Shown here: piece after piece, positions 28,684 to 37,419 of the stretch
Layout: each line of letters starts with the position of its first letter
Position numbering within the stretch: position 1 is the stretch's first letter
Origin: Ventosimonas gracilis
Lineage (GTDB): Bacteria > Pseudomonadota > Gammaproteobacteria > Pseudomonadales > Pseudomonadaceae
DNA length: 64,000 bases
Reading direction: 5' to 3'
Assembly: GCF_001580025.1 (NCBI RefSeq)
Contig: NZ_LSZO01000166.1
Span: 1-64,000, forward strand
Translations under genes and position numbers: made by a program
Notes under the pieces: model-generated
The model's database searches: none
Told to the model about the DNA's origin: nothing
What the model saw: only the letters and a program-made list of their open reading frames with translations

Positions 28684-30186
28684 TCAGCCTCTCTCCCACC
28701 CCTCTCCCACCGCCTCAAAGGGATAGAGCGGATCACGGCGGTTTTGATAAGTGAATAATGAAAAATCCGCGCTGGTGACACCGGGGCTGTCACATTCAAT
28801 CAGGGCGGCGCACAGTGGGCTAAATACCGGGCGGCAGTACATGCGCGATTTAAGCAGGATAAAACGCGCCTCAGCGGGGTTAAGGCCAAGGCTGGTAAAG
28901 GTGCCTAAATCCCAAGGTTCATGGGGTTTGCTGGTGATAACCAGTTTTGCTGCGCCAATATCGAAAACCGCGCTTTTCCCCATGCTGGCGGTTTGGCCGG
29001 TGTAGGTGGGGCCGGTTATCACATATTCGCCATGGGTTACAGCACGGACGATGCCACGCAGCCGGATGGGGTTAGCCGCACGGCCAATGCTGGGGATGGC
29101 GCATTGATTACCGATGGCGAGCATAAGGCTTGCACCTACGCCCGCTTGTGCCATTTGTGCTACGGCGGCAGGATCGCAGATTAGACCGGCCATGATTCCA
29201 GTAAGGCCCGCTTCCAGCGCAGCCATTAATACGTCCATCGTGTCGCAAGTACCGCCGGACATGCAGTTATCGCCGTGGTCGAGCAGCAGAATGGGTTTAT
29301 CGACGTTTTGGGCTAATTCAAGTGCGCGGGCTAAGGATTGGGATAAGGGTTCGGCTTGGTAAACAAAGCCTTCCCGCGCCGCCCAGATTTGTTCGGCCAG
29401 TTGCTTAACCACTTGCTGCGCCTGCCGGTAGCCTGCTTCACCGCTGCCGACGGCGACCACGCTGATACAGGGATAAGGAATATCCGCCAGCGCAAATCCC
29501 GCCAATACCGATACGCCCGGCACGCCGTTTGCTTCAAACCTGCGGGCGGCCTGGATGGCCTCTCGCATGGCACCGCTTTCGCTGGTGCTGCGCAGCGTGT
29601 GAGTGACCAGCAGCAGTCGTTGCCAAGCAAGACGGGGTTTGGGCGCACCGCGCAGCAGCCAATCAAATAACAAACGACCGGCATGCTCGCCCGCTTCATA
29701 CATATCGACATGCGGATAGGTTTTAAAGCTGATGATGACATCGGCGTTATCGACCATTTTTTGCGTGACATTACCGTGTAAATCCAGCGAGGCGGCAATA
29801 GGCACATTGGGATAACGTTGCCGCAGCCGTTCGAGCAAATCGCCTTCGCCATCATCGGTGTTTTCACAGGCCATTGCACCGTGCAAATCCAGCAGCAGCG
29901 CATCACAACCCGCCGCAGCTTCAACGATGCCATCACAAATCCTTTGATAAGCATCAGCCGCCACCCGCCCGCTGGGATTGGCAAAGGCCGAAACCGGCGT
30001 GACCAAGATGGCGCCTGCGGCCTCACTCAAATCGATAAAAGCGCTCATCGCAGTACGGCCGCCTTTGTTTTCGGCATAAGCCGCCGCGCCATAAGTCGGG
30101 CCGTTTTTGCCAAAGGCGGCAAGTGGCGTGGGTACGGGCGAGAAGGTATTGGTTTCGTGGTTCATTCGGGCAATCAGTACTTGCAT
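28684..30186 (-). CDS. M81-family metallopeptidase (MlrC-like)
   Basis: 500 residues. The start MQVLIARMNHETNTFSPVPT is the family opening. Metal ligands are expected in SLDLHGNVTQKMV and YPHVDMYEAGEHAGRL. DHGDNCMSGGTCDTM is the C-terminal MlrC block. MlrC of microcystin degraders cleaves small peptides, but most relatives lie beside peptide or amide transporters with unknown substrates. Here it is the last gene of the amide operon, 11 nt after amiR, so a role in breaking down an amide- or peptide-like import product is inferred. The tail FEAVGEGWERG is encoded by a CTCTCCC-type repeat. Confidence 0.88.
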   Translation of the reverse strand: MQVLIARMNHETNTFSPVPTPLAAFGKNGPTYGAAAYAENKGGRTAMSAFIDLSEAAGAILVTPVSAFANPSGRVAADAYQRICDGIVEAAAGCDALLLDLHGAMACENTDDGEGDLLERLRQRYPNVPIAASLDLHGNVTQKMVDNADVIISFKTYPHVDMYEAGEHAGRLLFDWLLRGAPKPRLAWQRLLLVTHTLRSTSESGAMREAIQAARRFEANGVPGVSVLAGFALADIPYPCISVVAVGSGEAGYRQAQQVVKQLAEQIWAAREGFVYQAEPLSQSLARALELAQNVDKPILLLDHGDNCMSGGTCDTMDVLMAALEAGLTGIMAGLICDPAAVAQMAQAGVGASLMLAIGNQCAIPSIGRAANPIRLRGIVRAVTHGEYVITGPTYTGQTASMGKSAVFDIGAAKLVITSKPHEPWDLGTFTSLGLNPAEARFILLKSRMYCRPVFSPLCAALIECDSPGVTSADFSLFTYQNRRDPLYPFEAVGEGWERG

Positions 30187-30197
30187 GGTTTTATCCT

Positions 30198-30815
30198 TTA
30201 TCGGCGGTTGTTTTCAGCCAGACCCAGTTTGGCCAAGGTATCGCTGGCTTCGACCAGCATGGCGGCGACTTCGGCGACTGATACACGAAGGCGCGTCGCT
30301 TGGCTGCGTAGATGGGCATAAGCCGCAGGTTCGTCCAATTGTTCGCGCTCCATTAACAGGCGGGTGGCGCGTTCAATCAGCCTGCGGCTTTTAATGGTTT
30401 CTTCGAGTTTTTCGATTTTGTGCTGCTGGCGGTCTTGGTATTGCTTGGCCGAACGCGCAAGCACCAGCGTGCTTAAAATCCCTGCCGAACGAAAAGGCTT
30501 GATCAGCACGCCGTGTGCTTGGCTTTTTAGCAGTTGTTTTAAGCTGGTCGGCGTTTCGTATTCGCTTAATGCAATCAAGGTCGCGCTGACTTCGCTGGCC
30601 GACCACAGGGCGCTTTCGTACTGCCCTTGCGCCAGCGCGAAAAACACCAGATCGGCCTTGGGCACACTCGCTGGAAACGGCCAGTAAAGCTGCGCAGCGC
30701 AGCCGATACGCCGCAGTTGCGCGGCGAGTAGTTCGCGGTCTTCACCCGGCGGATAGATCAGCGCCACGCGGATGCTGCGTAAATCCTCAAATAGACGACG
30801 GATAGCATGATCCAC
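30198..30815 (-). CDS. amiR: AmiR-type ANTAR antitermination regulator
   Basis: 205 residues. Residues about 10-125 form a pseudo-receiver (VALIYPPGEDRELLAAQLRRIGC, LIALSEYETPTSLKQLLKS) without a clear phosphoryl-acceptor Asp, as in AmiR. A coiled-coil linker (YQDRQQHKIEKLEETIKSRRLIERATRLLM) and a C-terminal ANTAR domain follow (MEREQLDEPAAYAHLRSQATRLRVSVAEVA). ANTAR domains bind paired RNA stem-loops and prevent leader termination. It lies 5 nt after amiC, which would hold it inactive until an amide binds. The likely RNA target is the leader at 37420-37579. Confidence 0.93.
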   Translation of the reverse strand: MDHAIRRLFEDLRSIRVALIYPPGEDRELLAAQLRRIGCAAQLYWPFPASVPKADLVFFALAQGQYESALWSASEVSATLIALSEYETPTSLKQLLKSQAHGVLIKPFRSAGILSTLVLARSAKQYQDRQQHKIEKLEETIKSRRLIERATRLLMEREQLDEPAAYAHLRSQATRLRVSVAEVAAMLVEASDTLAKLGLAENNRR

Positions 30816-30820
30816 CGGCT

Positions 30821-31966
30821 TTAAGCCTCCTGCCCGGCCAGTGCATCGAAGCAGGGTGCGACCAGATACGGGTCTGGCCTGACCGGTTGCTCGCTTTGCC
30901 AGAGCACATCAAATTGCCCGTCCAAGCGACAACGACCAATGTAGGGCGTAAGCAGGCAATGATGATTGTCTTGCAGGATTTGCAGCCGCCCGCTGGGGGA
31001 TTGCAGTTCCAGGCCATACAGCGCGGCGCGCAATTTGTCGCTATCAAGGCTTGCCGTTTGCGCCAGAGCACGGGCGAACAGGTGCATCTGGCTGTAGGCG
31101 GTTTGTGCGTAGGTACTGACCGGCAAATCGGCAAAACGCTGTTTCCAACGCTGCAAAAAATCTGTATTGGCAGGGCTTTGCAAACTGGCAAACCAGGTCG
31201 CCGCCGTTAAATGTCCGGCGCAGCAATCGGCACCGACTTTGGCAACCTCGGCCTCGCTCATGGTTAAGCTCGCAATCGGCGTTTGCTGCGCACGCAATCC
31301 TGCTTGCCAAGACAGTCGGTAGAAGAGTTCGGCATCGGTGCCGACAAAGGTGGAAAACACCGCATCGGGAGCGCTTTGCAGCAGTCTTTGCACCAAGGCC
31401 TTCATCGCGGCTTTATCGCTACCCAGTGGCAGATAGCATTCCAGCGCGATTTCCCCGCCGTATTGCTCGACCGTATCACGCATGATGCGGTTGGTTTCGT
31501 GCGGGTAGACGTAGTCCGAACCCACCAGCGCAAAGCGTGTGCCGCAATGCCCCATCAGCCAGGCGGCCAGTTGCATGCAGCCCTGATTGGGCGCCGCGCC
31601 GCTGTAAATCACATTGGGCGAATATTCAAAACCTTCGTAGACCGAGGCGTACCAGAGCAGCGCGTTGTGCCGTTCAATCAGTGGCAGCATGGCTTTGCGG
31701 CAATGCGAGGTGCAGCCGCCGAAGATCACATTGATGTCATCATCCAGCAAAAGCCGCGCGGCTTGACGGCGGTAATGCTCCGGCGAGCTGCGCGGGTCGT
31801 AGACCACTGGAATCAGCGGCTTGCCCAGCACGCCACCGCCTTGGTTAATTTCCTCTAGGGCGAGGCTGCTGCCAAAAAAATGCTGCGATTCGGTGGTCGC
31901 GGTTACGCCACTGCGTGAATACAACACGCCAATGCGCCAGCCCTGCTCGGTCGATGGATTAGGCAT
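30821..31966 (-). CDS. amiC: AmiC amide sensor, negative regulator of AmiR
   Basis: 381 residues with no signal peptide, as expected for cytoplasmic AmiC, although the fold is that of periplasmic binding proteins. Many stretches match Pseudomonas AmiC: IGVLYSRSGVTATTE, YEGFEYSPNVIYSGAAPNQ, VGSDYVYPHETNRIMRD, VFSTFVGTDAELFYR, IASLTMSEAEVAKV and PVRPDPYLVAP near the C-terminus. AmiC binds AmiR in the absence of inducer and releases it when a short-chain amide binds. It is followed directly by amiR. Confidence 0.94.
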   Translation of the reverse strand: MPNPSTEQGWRIGVLYSRSGVTATTESQHFFGSSLALEEINQGGGVLGKPLIPVVYDPRSSPEHYRRQAARLLLDDDINVIFGGCTSHCRKAMLPLIERHNALLWYASVYEGFEYSPNVIYSGAAPNQGCMQLAAWLMGHCGTRFALVGSDYVYPHETNRIMRDTVEQYGGEIALECYLPLGSDKAAMKALVQRLLQSAPDAVFSTFVGTDAELFYRLSWQAGLRAQQTPIASLTMSEAEVAKVGADCCAGHLTAATWFASLQSPANTDFLQRWKQRFADLPVSTYAQTAYSQMHLFARALAQTASLDSDKLRAALYGLELQSPSGRLQILQDNHHCLLTPYIGRCRLDGQFDVLWQSEQPVRPDPYLVAPCFDALAGQEA

Positions 31967-31969
31967 GCT

Positions 31970-32677
31970 TTAAACCGTCAAGTGGTGAAGGATTTGCTGC
32001 GCCGCGCCAGTATCCGTGCTCTTTCCAGCGGCGACTGATTGCCCGCGCGACAGTATCTGCCAGCGCTCGCAAACGGACAGGGCAAAACCGACGTTTTGTT
32101 CGACGACTAATAGCGTTGTGCCGCGCTGCTGGCGTTCAAAGGCAAGCGCGGCGGCCAGTTGCTCAATCACCGAAGGTTGCAAGCCCTCGCTGATTTCATC
32201 AAGCAGCAACAGGCGCGGGCGCTGCATCAAGGCACGCGCCAGTAGCAGCATTTTTTGTTCGCCGCCGGAGAGCGTGCCGGCTTTTTGTTTAAGTCGCTCG
32301 TCAAAACGCGGGAACAGGGTGCAAATTTCGGCGAAACGCTCGGCAAAATCCCGTTCATCAGCAAGCGCCAGGCGCAGATTGTCACGGATGGACATTTCCG
32401 CAAACAGCGCCCGCTCTTGCGCCGCGTAAGCCACCCCTGCACGCGCCATTTGCTCTGGTTTTAAGCGGCTTGCGGGCCTTCCAAAAAGCTGCATTTGCCC
32501 ACCCACTTTGGGCAGATAACCCATGATGGTTTTTAGCAAAGTGGTTTTTCCCATGCCGTTTTTGCCAAGCAGCGCCAGTGCCGCGCCTTGCTCAATGGAT
32601 AGCGATAAATCGCGCAGCACCAGCGCCGACTGATAGCCGCTGGCAATGCCGGACAATTGCAAGGCTGGATTAGTCAT
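31970..32677 (-). CDS. ABC transporter ATP-binding protein (LivF/UrtE-like)
   Basis: 235 residues from the ATG at 32677, which overlaps the previous stop by 8 nt. Walker A ALLGKNGMGKTTLLKTIMGYLP, signature LSGGEQKMLLLARAL, Walker B LLLLDEISEGLQPSVIEQL and VVEQNVGFAL at the H-loop region identify the second ATPase of a branched-chain amino acid/urea/amide-type importer. The Asp of the D-loop region is replaced (SEGLQPS), which is normal for LivF. Together with the fused permease-ATPase it powers the amide importer. Confidence 0.92.
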   Translation of the reverse strand: MTNPALQLSGIASGYQSALVLRDLSLSIEQGAALALLGKNGMGKTTLLKTIMGYLPKVGGQMQLFGRPASRLKPEQMARAGVAYAAQERALFAEMSIRDNLRLALADERDFAERFAEICTLFPRFDERLKQKAGTLSGGEQKMLLLARALMQRPRLLLLDEISEGLQPSVIEQLAAALAFERQQRGTTLLVVEQNVGFALSVCERWQILSRGQSVAAGKSTDTGAAQQILHHLTV

Positions 32678-34439
32678 CCGCGTGACCCTCCTGCTGCATT
32701 CCGGCATAAATACGCTTAACCAACTCCGACGAGGCGACTTCGGCAAAACTGCCATCCATCACTATGCGCCCTTGGTGCAGCACCACAATGCGTGTGGCGA
32801 TCTCGGCGACAAAGTCCAAATCATGCTCGACCAGCAGGCAACATAGGCCGTAGTCATGCGCTAACTGCGCCAGTACCTTGCCAATCTGACTGCGTTCGGC
32901 TTTGGAAAGCCCCGCCGTCGGCTCGTCCAGCAGAACAATGCGCGGAGCGAGTGCCAGCACCATACAGAGTTCCAGCGCCTGCTGCTGGCCGTGCGACAAG
33001 TCGGAGGCGATAGCCGTTAATTGCTGGTCAAGGCCGGTTTGCTTTAATACGGCCAGTGCGTAATCCGGCAGATCAAGCTGCCTTGCACGCCCCCACCAAC
33101 GAGGGCGTTGATGACGCAAGCGCGAAAGTTGCAGTGATTCGGCAACGCTTAAGCTGGGAAACACGTTGGCATTTTGAAATTTTCGCCCCAACCCCAAACG
33201 CACGCAGTCATTGGGGGCACGTCGCCCGATACTTTGTCCACAGAGCAGCACTTGCCCCGCCGAACGCTCTGCACCATCGGCCAGACAGCGCATCAAGGTG
33301 GTTTTACCCGCGCCGTTAGGGCCAATCAAACCGACTAACTCACCACCTTTGGCAGCAAAGTCAATGCCTTCAAGCACTTTTAAGCTGCCAAATTGCTTGG
33401 TTACGCCAGATAACTGCACGCTGGCCGGATGCGCTTCTGTAGTCTGTACGGCAGGCGTTAATTGCACGACAGGCGCGGTGCCCTGCCAAAAGCGCTGAAA
33501 CGGTCGCAGTAACAGCGGCAACAAACCGCCGGGCAGCCAAAGGATCACTAAAATAAAGGCAAGTCCAAGCAGCAGTTGCCAAATAAAGGGCAGCGAACTG
33601 CTCAAATAGGACGACACCCAATTGATGACGAGCGCACCAATCACCGCGCCCCAAACGCTAGCGCGACCGCCCAGGGCGACCCAGATAATCAGTTCGGTGC
33701 CAAAGACAAAGCCGCACAGTTCCGGCGCGACCACGCCGCTGAATGCGCCGTAGCCAAAACCGGCCAGCGCCGCCAGCGTGCCGCAAACCATCAGCAAGCC
33801 GATGCGAAAGTAAGCGGTATTTATCCCCAAATAAGCGCAGCGCTCTTCGTTATCGCGCAGCGCCAGCAGCACGCGCCCGCCGTCGCTTTGCATCATCCAC
33901 CAAGCGAGCAAAGCCAGTAGCGATAATCCGCCCGCCGCCAGCACATACCAAGCTTCTAGCGATAAATCAAAGCTGTCAAAGCCGGATAATCCGGAAGAAG
34001 AGCCGGTGACAGTGCCACCGGAGAGCATCGCTTGTGCGGCCACTATCGGTAGCACCAAGGAAATCACCGTGGCAAAAAACGGCGAAGCGCCGCGATAAAA
34101 GGAAAGCCAGCCCACCAATAACGCCAGCAAAGCCGCGCCAAAGAGCGCAGCGGCAAAGCTAAGTAAGGCGCTTAGCGGCGAAAAACCAAAATGGCTAAAA
34201 CCCAGCGCCGCCGCATAAGCGCCCAAGCCAAAGAATGCCGATTGTCCAAAGGTCAAGTAGCCGCTGTAGCCCCAAAGTAAATCCACGGTAATCGCGGCCA
34301 TTGCAAAAAAGCAGCCTTTAATCAGTACGTTAAGCAAGTAAGTATCAAATAGATAGGGGCCACTTAGGGTCAGCAGCAGGCAAATGGCCGCGAGCAACAG
34401 CAGGTTGTGTGCGTGGCTCTTAGGTTTTGTTTTAGTCAT
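32670..34439 (-). CDS. Fused ABC permease-ATPase (LivM/UrtC + LivG/UrtD)
   Basis: 589 residues in one frame. Residues about 1-325 are a LivM/UrtC permease with hydrophobic segments and the family block DLLWGYSGYLTFGQSAFFGLGAYAAAL. A short linker rich in Thr/Ala/Val follows, then an ATPase from about 350 with Walker A GLIGPNGAGKTTLMRCLADG, signature LSHGQQQALELCMVLALAP and Walker B RIVLLDEPTAGLSKAE. The two parts are separate genes in classical LivHMGF or UrtBCDE systems, though such fusions occur. The start ATG overlaps the LivH-like gene by 4 nt. Confidence 0.93.
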   Translation of the reverse strand: MTKTKPKSHAHNLLLLAAICLLLTLSGPYLFDTYLLNVLIKGCFFAMAAITVDLLWGYSGYLTFGQSAFFGLGAYAAALGFSHFGFSPLSALLSFAAALFGAALLALLVGWLSFYRGASPFFATVISLVLPIVAAQAMLSGGTVTGSSSGLSGFDSFDLSLEAWYVLAAGGLSLLALLAWWMMQSDGGRVLLALRDNEERCAYLGINTAYFRIGLLMVCGTLAALAGFGYGAFSGVVAPELCGFVFGTELIIWVALGGRASVWGAVIGALVINWVSSYLSSSLPFIWQLLLGLAFILVILWLPGGLLPLLLRPFQRFWQGTAPVVQLTPAVQTTEAHPASVQLSGVTKQFGSLKVLEGIDFAAKGGELVGLIGPNGAGKTTLMRCLADGAERSAGQVLLCGQSIGRRAPNDCVRLGLGRKFQNANVFPSLSVAESLQLSRLRHQRPRWWGRARQLDLPDYALAVLKQTGLDQQLTAIASDLSHGQQQALELCMVLALAPRIVLLDEPTAGLSKAERSQIGKVLAQLAHDYGLCCLLVEHDLDFVAEIATRIVVLHQGRIVMDGSFAEVASSELVKRIYAGMQQEGHADD

Positions 34440-35263
34440 GGATAAACCCTTGGCAGCAGGCGCAGCGTTAAGGCAGCGAGCAAAGCAATGCTGACCGCGC
34501 CCAAAATCGGGCTTAAGTAAAAACTGACCAGCACCTGTACAGCGCCAAACAGCAGGCAGGTTAAAAGCAGTGCGCCCATTTTGTTACCGGCGACCATCAC
34601 CAACATAAAGGCCGAAACCAGCCAAGGCAGCCCCAAATTCGGCTCCAGCGAAAACAACGGGGTAATCAGCGCACCGGCCAGTGCGCCCAAGCCTGCGCCT
34701 AAGCCAAAGGTCAAAAGGCGGATGCGTTCGGTAGCAATACCCAAGCCGCGCGCCAGTTCTTCATTAAAGATAACCGCGCGGGTGCGCACGCCAAAGCGGC
34801 TGAAATCGAGCAGTGCGGTCAAGACACCGTATAACAGCAGCGCGGCGACTATCAGCAGCAAGCGCCACAGTGAATAATCCGTTCCCCATAGATTGACCGC
34901 TCCTTGCACGGGCGAGTCAACAAACTGCACGCCACGGCCAAACAGCAAAATAATCACTTGCCCCAGCACCAAACCCAGTCCCCAGGTCGCCAAAATCGCA
35001 TCCAGCGGACGACGATAGAGCCTTCGCAGCATCAACCGCTCCACCAATATGCCAAACGCCATACCTAAGACAAACGCCAGCGGCAGCGCCGCCCAAGGAT
35101 TAAAACCCAGCCGCGCCGCTACCAGCGCCGCATAGCCGCCTAAAGTGATGGTGGCGGCGTGGGCGAAGTTGACGATTTTCATCACGCCAAATACCAGCAT
35201 CAGCCCGCTTCCGACCACAAACAGCATGGCGGCGGTGCTTAACATATCCAGCAATAAACCCAT
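34436..35263 (-). CDS. ABC transporter permease (LivH/UrtB-like)
   Basis: 275 residues from the ATG at 35263; the long open extension upstream only reads through a C/G-rich repeat. About eight hydrophobic segments and the family block MLVFGVMKIVNFAHAATITLGGYAALVAARLG near residue 20, with DAILATWGLGLVLGQVIILLFGRG further on. It forms the importer channel with the permease half of the next gene. The gene is separated from the binding-protein gene by 85 nt that contain a palindromic repeat. Confidence 0.92.
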   Translation of the reverse strand: MGLLLDMLSTAAMLFVVGSGLMLVFGVMKIVNFAHAATITLGGYAALVAARLGFNPWAALPLAFVLGMAFGILVERLMLRRLYRRPLDAILATWGLGLVLGQVIILLFGRGVQFVDSPVQGAVNLWGTDYSLWRLLLIVAALLLYGVLTALLDFSRFGVRTRAVIFNEELARGLGIATERIRLLTFGLGAGLGALAGALITPLFSLEPNLGLPWLVSAFMLVMVAGNKMGALLLTCLLFGAVQVLVSFYLSPILGAVSIALLAALTLRLLPRVYP

Positions 35264-35295
35264 GCAGCGCTCCGTTTTTAGATTGTTGTTAAAGC

Positions 35296-35338
35296 CTTCC
35301 CTCTCCCTCAAGCGGGCGAGGGCTGGGGGAGAGGGCGC
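35296..35338. repeat. CTCTCCC-type intergenic palindrome
   Basis: C-rich then G-rich imperfect palindrome (CCTTCCCTCTCCC ... GGGGGAGAGGGCG) between the binding-protein and LivH-like genes inside the amide operon. Such a stem could protect the upstream mRNA and raise the ratio of binding protein to permease, as REP stems do; this is inference. Confidence 0.5.
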
Positions 35339-35348
35339 AATAGAGCCG

Positions 35349-36521
35349 TTAGAGCTTGGGACACTGCTCGCCGGGGTCGAGGTTCTCAAAGGTTTTAATG
35401 GTGGAAAGCGTACCATCTGCCTGTACTTGAGCCAGGCGCATGGTCAGTGCGGCATGGCGCTGGCGGTCCATTTTGACCGTGCCGCGCGGGCCGTCAAAAG
35501 AGACCTCGCTAAGCGCCGCGACCACTTTGGCCGGATCAAAGCTGCCCGCTTTTTCCACCGCCGCTTTGTACAGGTAAATGGCTTCGTACTGCGGTTCGGA
35601 TAGATCACTTTGCGTTTGATAATCCACACCAAATTTTTCTTTTAACGCCGCCAAAAAGCGCTGATTTTGCGGATTATCGATGCTGGTCAAATAAGAAGCG
35701 GACAGGTAAATGCCGTTCGCCGTATCGCCCATACTCTTGGCCGTGCCTTCATCGAGCGACAGGCTGCCGTAGTGCAAATCAAGCCCGGCGGCGCGCACTT
35801 GTTTGGCAAGGCCGACATTGGCGCTGCCACCCGCCGTTGCGGTAAGCAGTGCATCCGGCGCGGCGGCGCGGACTTTAGCGACTATCGCGGTCCAGTCCGT
35901 GCCATCCAGTGGCAGGTATTCTTCACCGACCACTGCGCCGCCTTTTTGCTGGATGTAAGCCCTTGTGTAATCAAACATACTGCGGCCAAAGTTGTAGTCA
36001 TTTCCGACTAAAAAGAAGGTTTTGCCGTTCAGCTCATCGGTAAAGTAATCGACAATGGTCGCCACCTGCTGCTCTGGCACCCAGCCGTTAATGTGCATCC
36101 AGCGGTTGCAGGCGTGCCCTTCATAGAACGAGGTATAGATATAAGGCACGCGGCCACGGTTAATGATGGGTAGTCCAGCATTACGTGCGGCGCTGATTTC
36201 CATCGTGATGATGGCATCGACTTTTTTCTGGAAGACCAGCGCGTCATAGGCTTTTTGTGCGCCGATAACGGAAGTGGCATCGTCGGCGACTTCCAGCACC
36301 ACTTGCCTGCCTAAAATACCGCCTGCTGCGTTGATTTGCGCAGCGGCCAGCTCCGAAGACTGCAAAATCGCCGGAGCAATCACGCTATTGGAGCCGGACA
36401 GCCCCAGCGGAATGCCAATGCGCACCGGCTCTGCCGCCTGGCTTAGCGCGCCAAACAGTCCAAGGCTAGCGGCGGCCAGTAAGCTAAACAAACCCGGCCG
36501 TGACGGATAACGACGGTTCAT
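35349..36521 (-). CDS. ABC transporter amide/urea-type substrate-binding protein
   Basis: 390 residues with a signal peptide (about 29 residues, ending GALSQAA/EPVRIG). The mature protein has the type I periplasmic fold seen in UrtA, FmdD and LivJ: IGIPLGLSGSNSVIAPAILQSSELAAAQINAAGGILGRQ, TSFYEGHACNRWMH and VGNDYNFGRSMFDY. The YEGH and GxDYxxxR segments echo the amide-binding residues of AmiC encoded three genes downstream, suggesting that both proteins recognise the same small amide. It lies 49 nt after the hydrolase gene. Confidence 0.91.
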   Translation of the reverse strand: MNRRYPSRPGLFSLLAAASLGLFGALSQAAEPVRIGIPLGLSGSNSVIAPAILQSSELAAAQINAAGGILGRQVVLEVADDATSVIGAQKAYDALVFQKKVDAIITMEISAARNAGLPIINRGRVPYIYTSFYEGHACNRWMHINGWVPEQQVATIVDYFTDELNGKTFFLVGNDYNFGRSMFDYTRAYIQQKGGAVVGEEYLPLDGTDWTAIVAKVRAAAPDALLTATAGGSANVGLAKQVRAAGLDLHYGSLSLDEGTAKSMGDTANGIYLSASYLTSIDNPQNQRFLAALKEKFGVDYQTQSDLSEPQYEAIYLYKAAVEKAGSFDPAKVVAALSEVSFDGPRGTVKMDRQRHAALTMRLAQVQADGTLSTIKTFENLDPGEQCPKL

Positions 36522-36570
36522 TGTATTTCTCCTTTTTTGTGTCTTTTATTGCGTGATGGGTAGCGGTTTA

Positions 36571-37419
36571 TTAGACATAGATGTTGTACAAATCCGTGCG
36601 CCGGTCGCGCTGTATATGGTTAAAGGCATTGAACTGGCGCTTTCTTCGCATGGCGGCAATATCCACTTCGGCCATGATGATCTCTTCGTTTTCACTACTG
36701 CCCGCCGCGCTTAGCGCAAAGCCTTCACTACCAGCAATCAGGCTGCGCCCGACAAAATGCATGCCGCGCTCAATGCCAATCCGCGCAGCCGACGCAATCA
36801 CCAAGCCATTACTGTGCGCTCCGGCAAGACAGAGTGAATGATGCACGGTGGGGCTTTCCGGCGTTTGCCCGGGCATAAACACCCAATTGGTCGGCACGGC
36901 AATCACATCCGCGCCTTGCAGCGCGAGCAGCCGATAAACTTCAGGAAACCAGCCGTCGTAACAAATGGCAACACCCAGCACGCCCCAATCGGTATGAAAA
37001 ACCGGCAAGCCGCTATCGCCCGGTTCAAAGAATTGGTTTTCCTCGCCCCATAGATGCAACTTGCGATAACTGCCGATATAACCGCGCGGCCCGGCGACCA
37101 AGGCTGAGTTGTACAATCGGTCGCCAGCGTGTTCGGCAATACCGGCCACCAGCCAGATGCCCAGCTCTTCTGCCTGTTTGATTAAAGCCTGCGCCGTCTC
37201 GCCATCCGGTAACGGCTCGGCCAAGGCAAACGCCTCTTGCCTGCTGGCAAACATATAACCGCTATTGGCGAGTTCCGGCAGCACCACCAATTGCGCACCC
37301 TGCTCTGCCGCCTTGCGGATAAGGCTCAGCGAGCGGGTGCGATTTTGCTTGAGTTCGCCGACCACCGGCTGCATCTGTATGCAGGCAATCTGTACGGTCG
37401 TTTTGTCTGGTTTGTCCAT
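36571..37419 (-). CDS. Nitrilase-superfamily amidohydrolase
   Basis: 282 residues from the ATG at 37419, preceded by GAGG. The catalytic Glu-Lys-Cys triad is visible: LVVLPELANSGYMF (Glu), SYRKLHLWGEENQFF (Lys) and GVAICYDGWFPEVYRLLALQGADVIAVPTNW (Cys). It is shorter than aliphatic amidase AmiE (about 346) and closer in size to N-carbamoylputrescine amidase-type and omega-amidase-type members. As first gene after the antitermination leader and beside an amide importer and AmiC/AmiR, it most likely hydrolyses the imported amide to acid and ammonia. The substrate is not determined. Confidence 0.92.
   Translation of the reverse strand: MDKPDKTTVQIACIQMQPVVGELKQNRTRSLSLIRKAAEQGAQLVVLPELANSGYMFASRQEAFALAEPLPDGETAQALIKQAEELGIWLVAGIAEHAGDRLYNSALVAGPRGYIGSYRKLHLWGEENQFFEPGDSGLPVFHTDWGVLGVAICYDGWFPEVYRLLALQGADVIAVPTNWVFMPGQTPESPTVHHSLCLAGAHSNGLVIASAARIGIERGMHFVGRSLIAGSEGFALSAAGSSENEEIIMAEVDIAAMRRKRQFNAFNHIQRDRRTDLYNIYV

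Noticed and set aside
30198-30815. AmiR as an ordinary two-component response regulator
   Set aside because: No histidine kinase is nearby, the phospho-acceptor Asp is not evident, and the C-terminal domain is ANTAR beside amiC.
35264-35416. N-terminal extension of the LivH-like permease
   Set aside because: The extra 51 codons translate a repeat-bearing intergenic stretch; the family start is the ATG at 35263.
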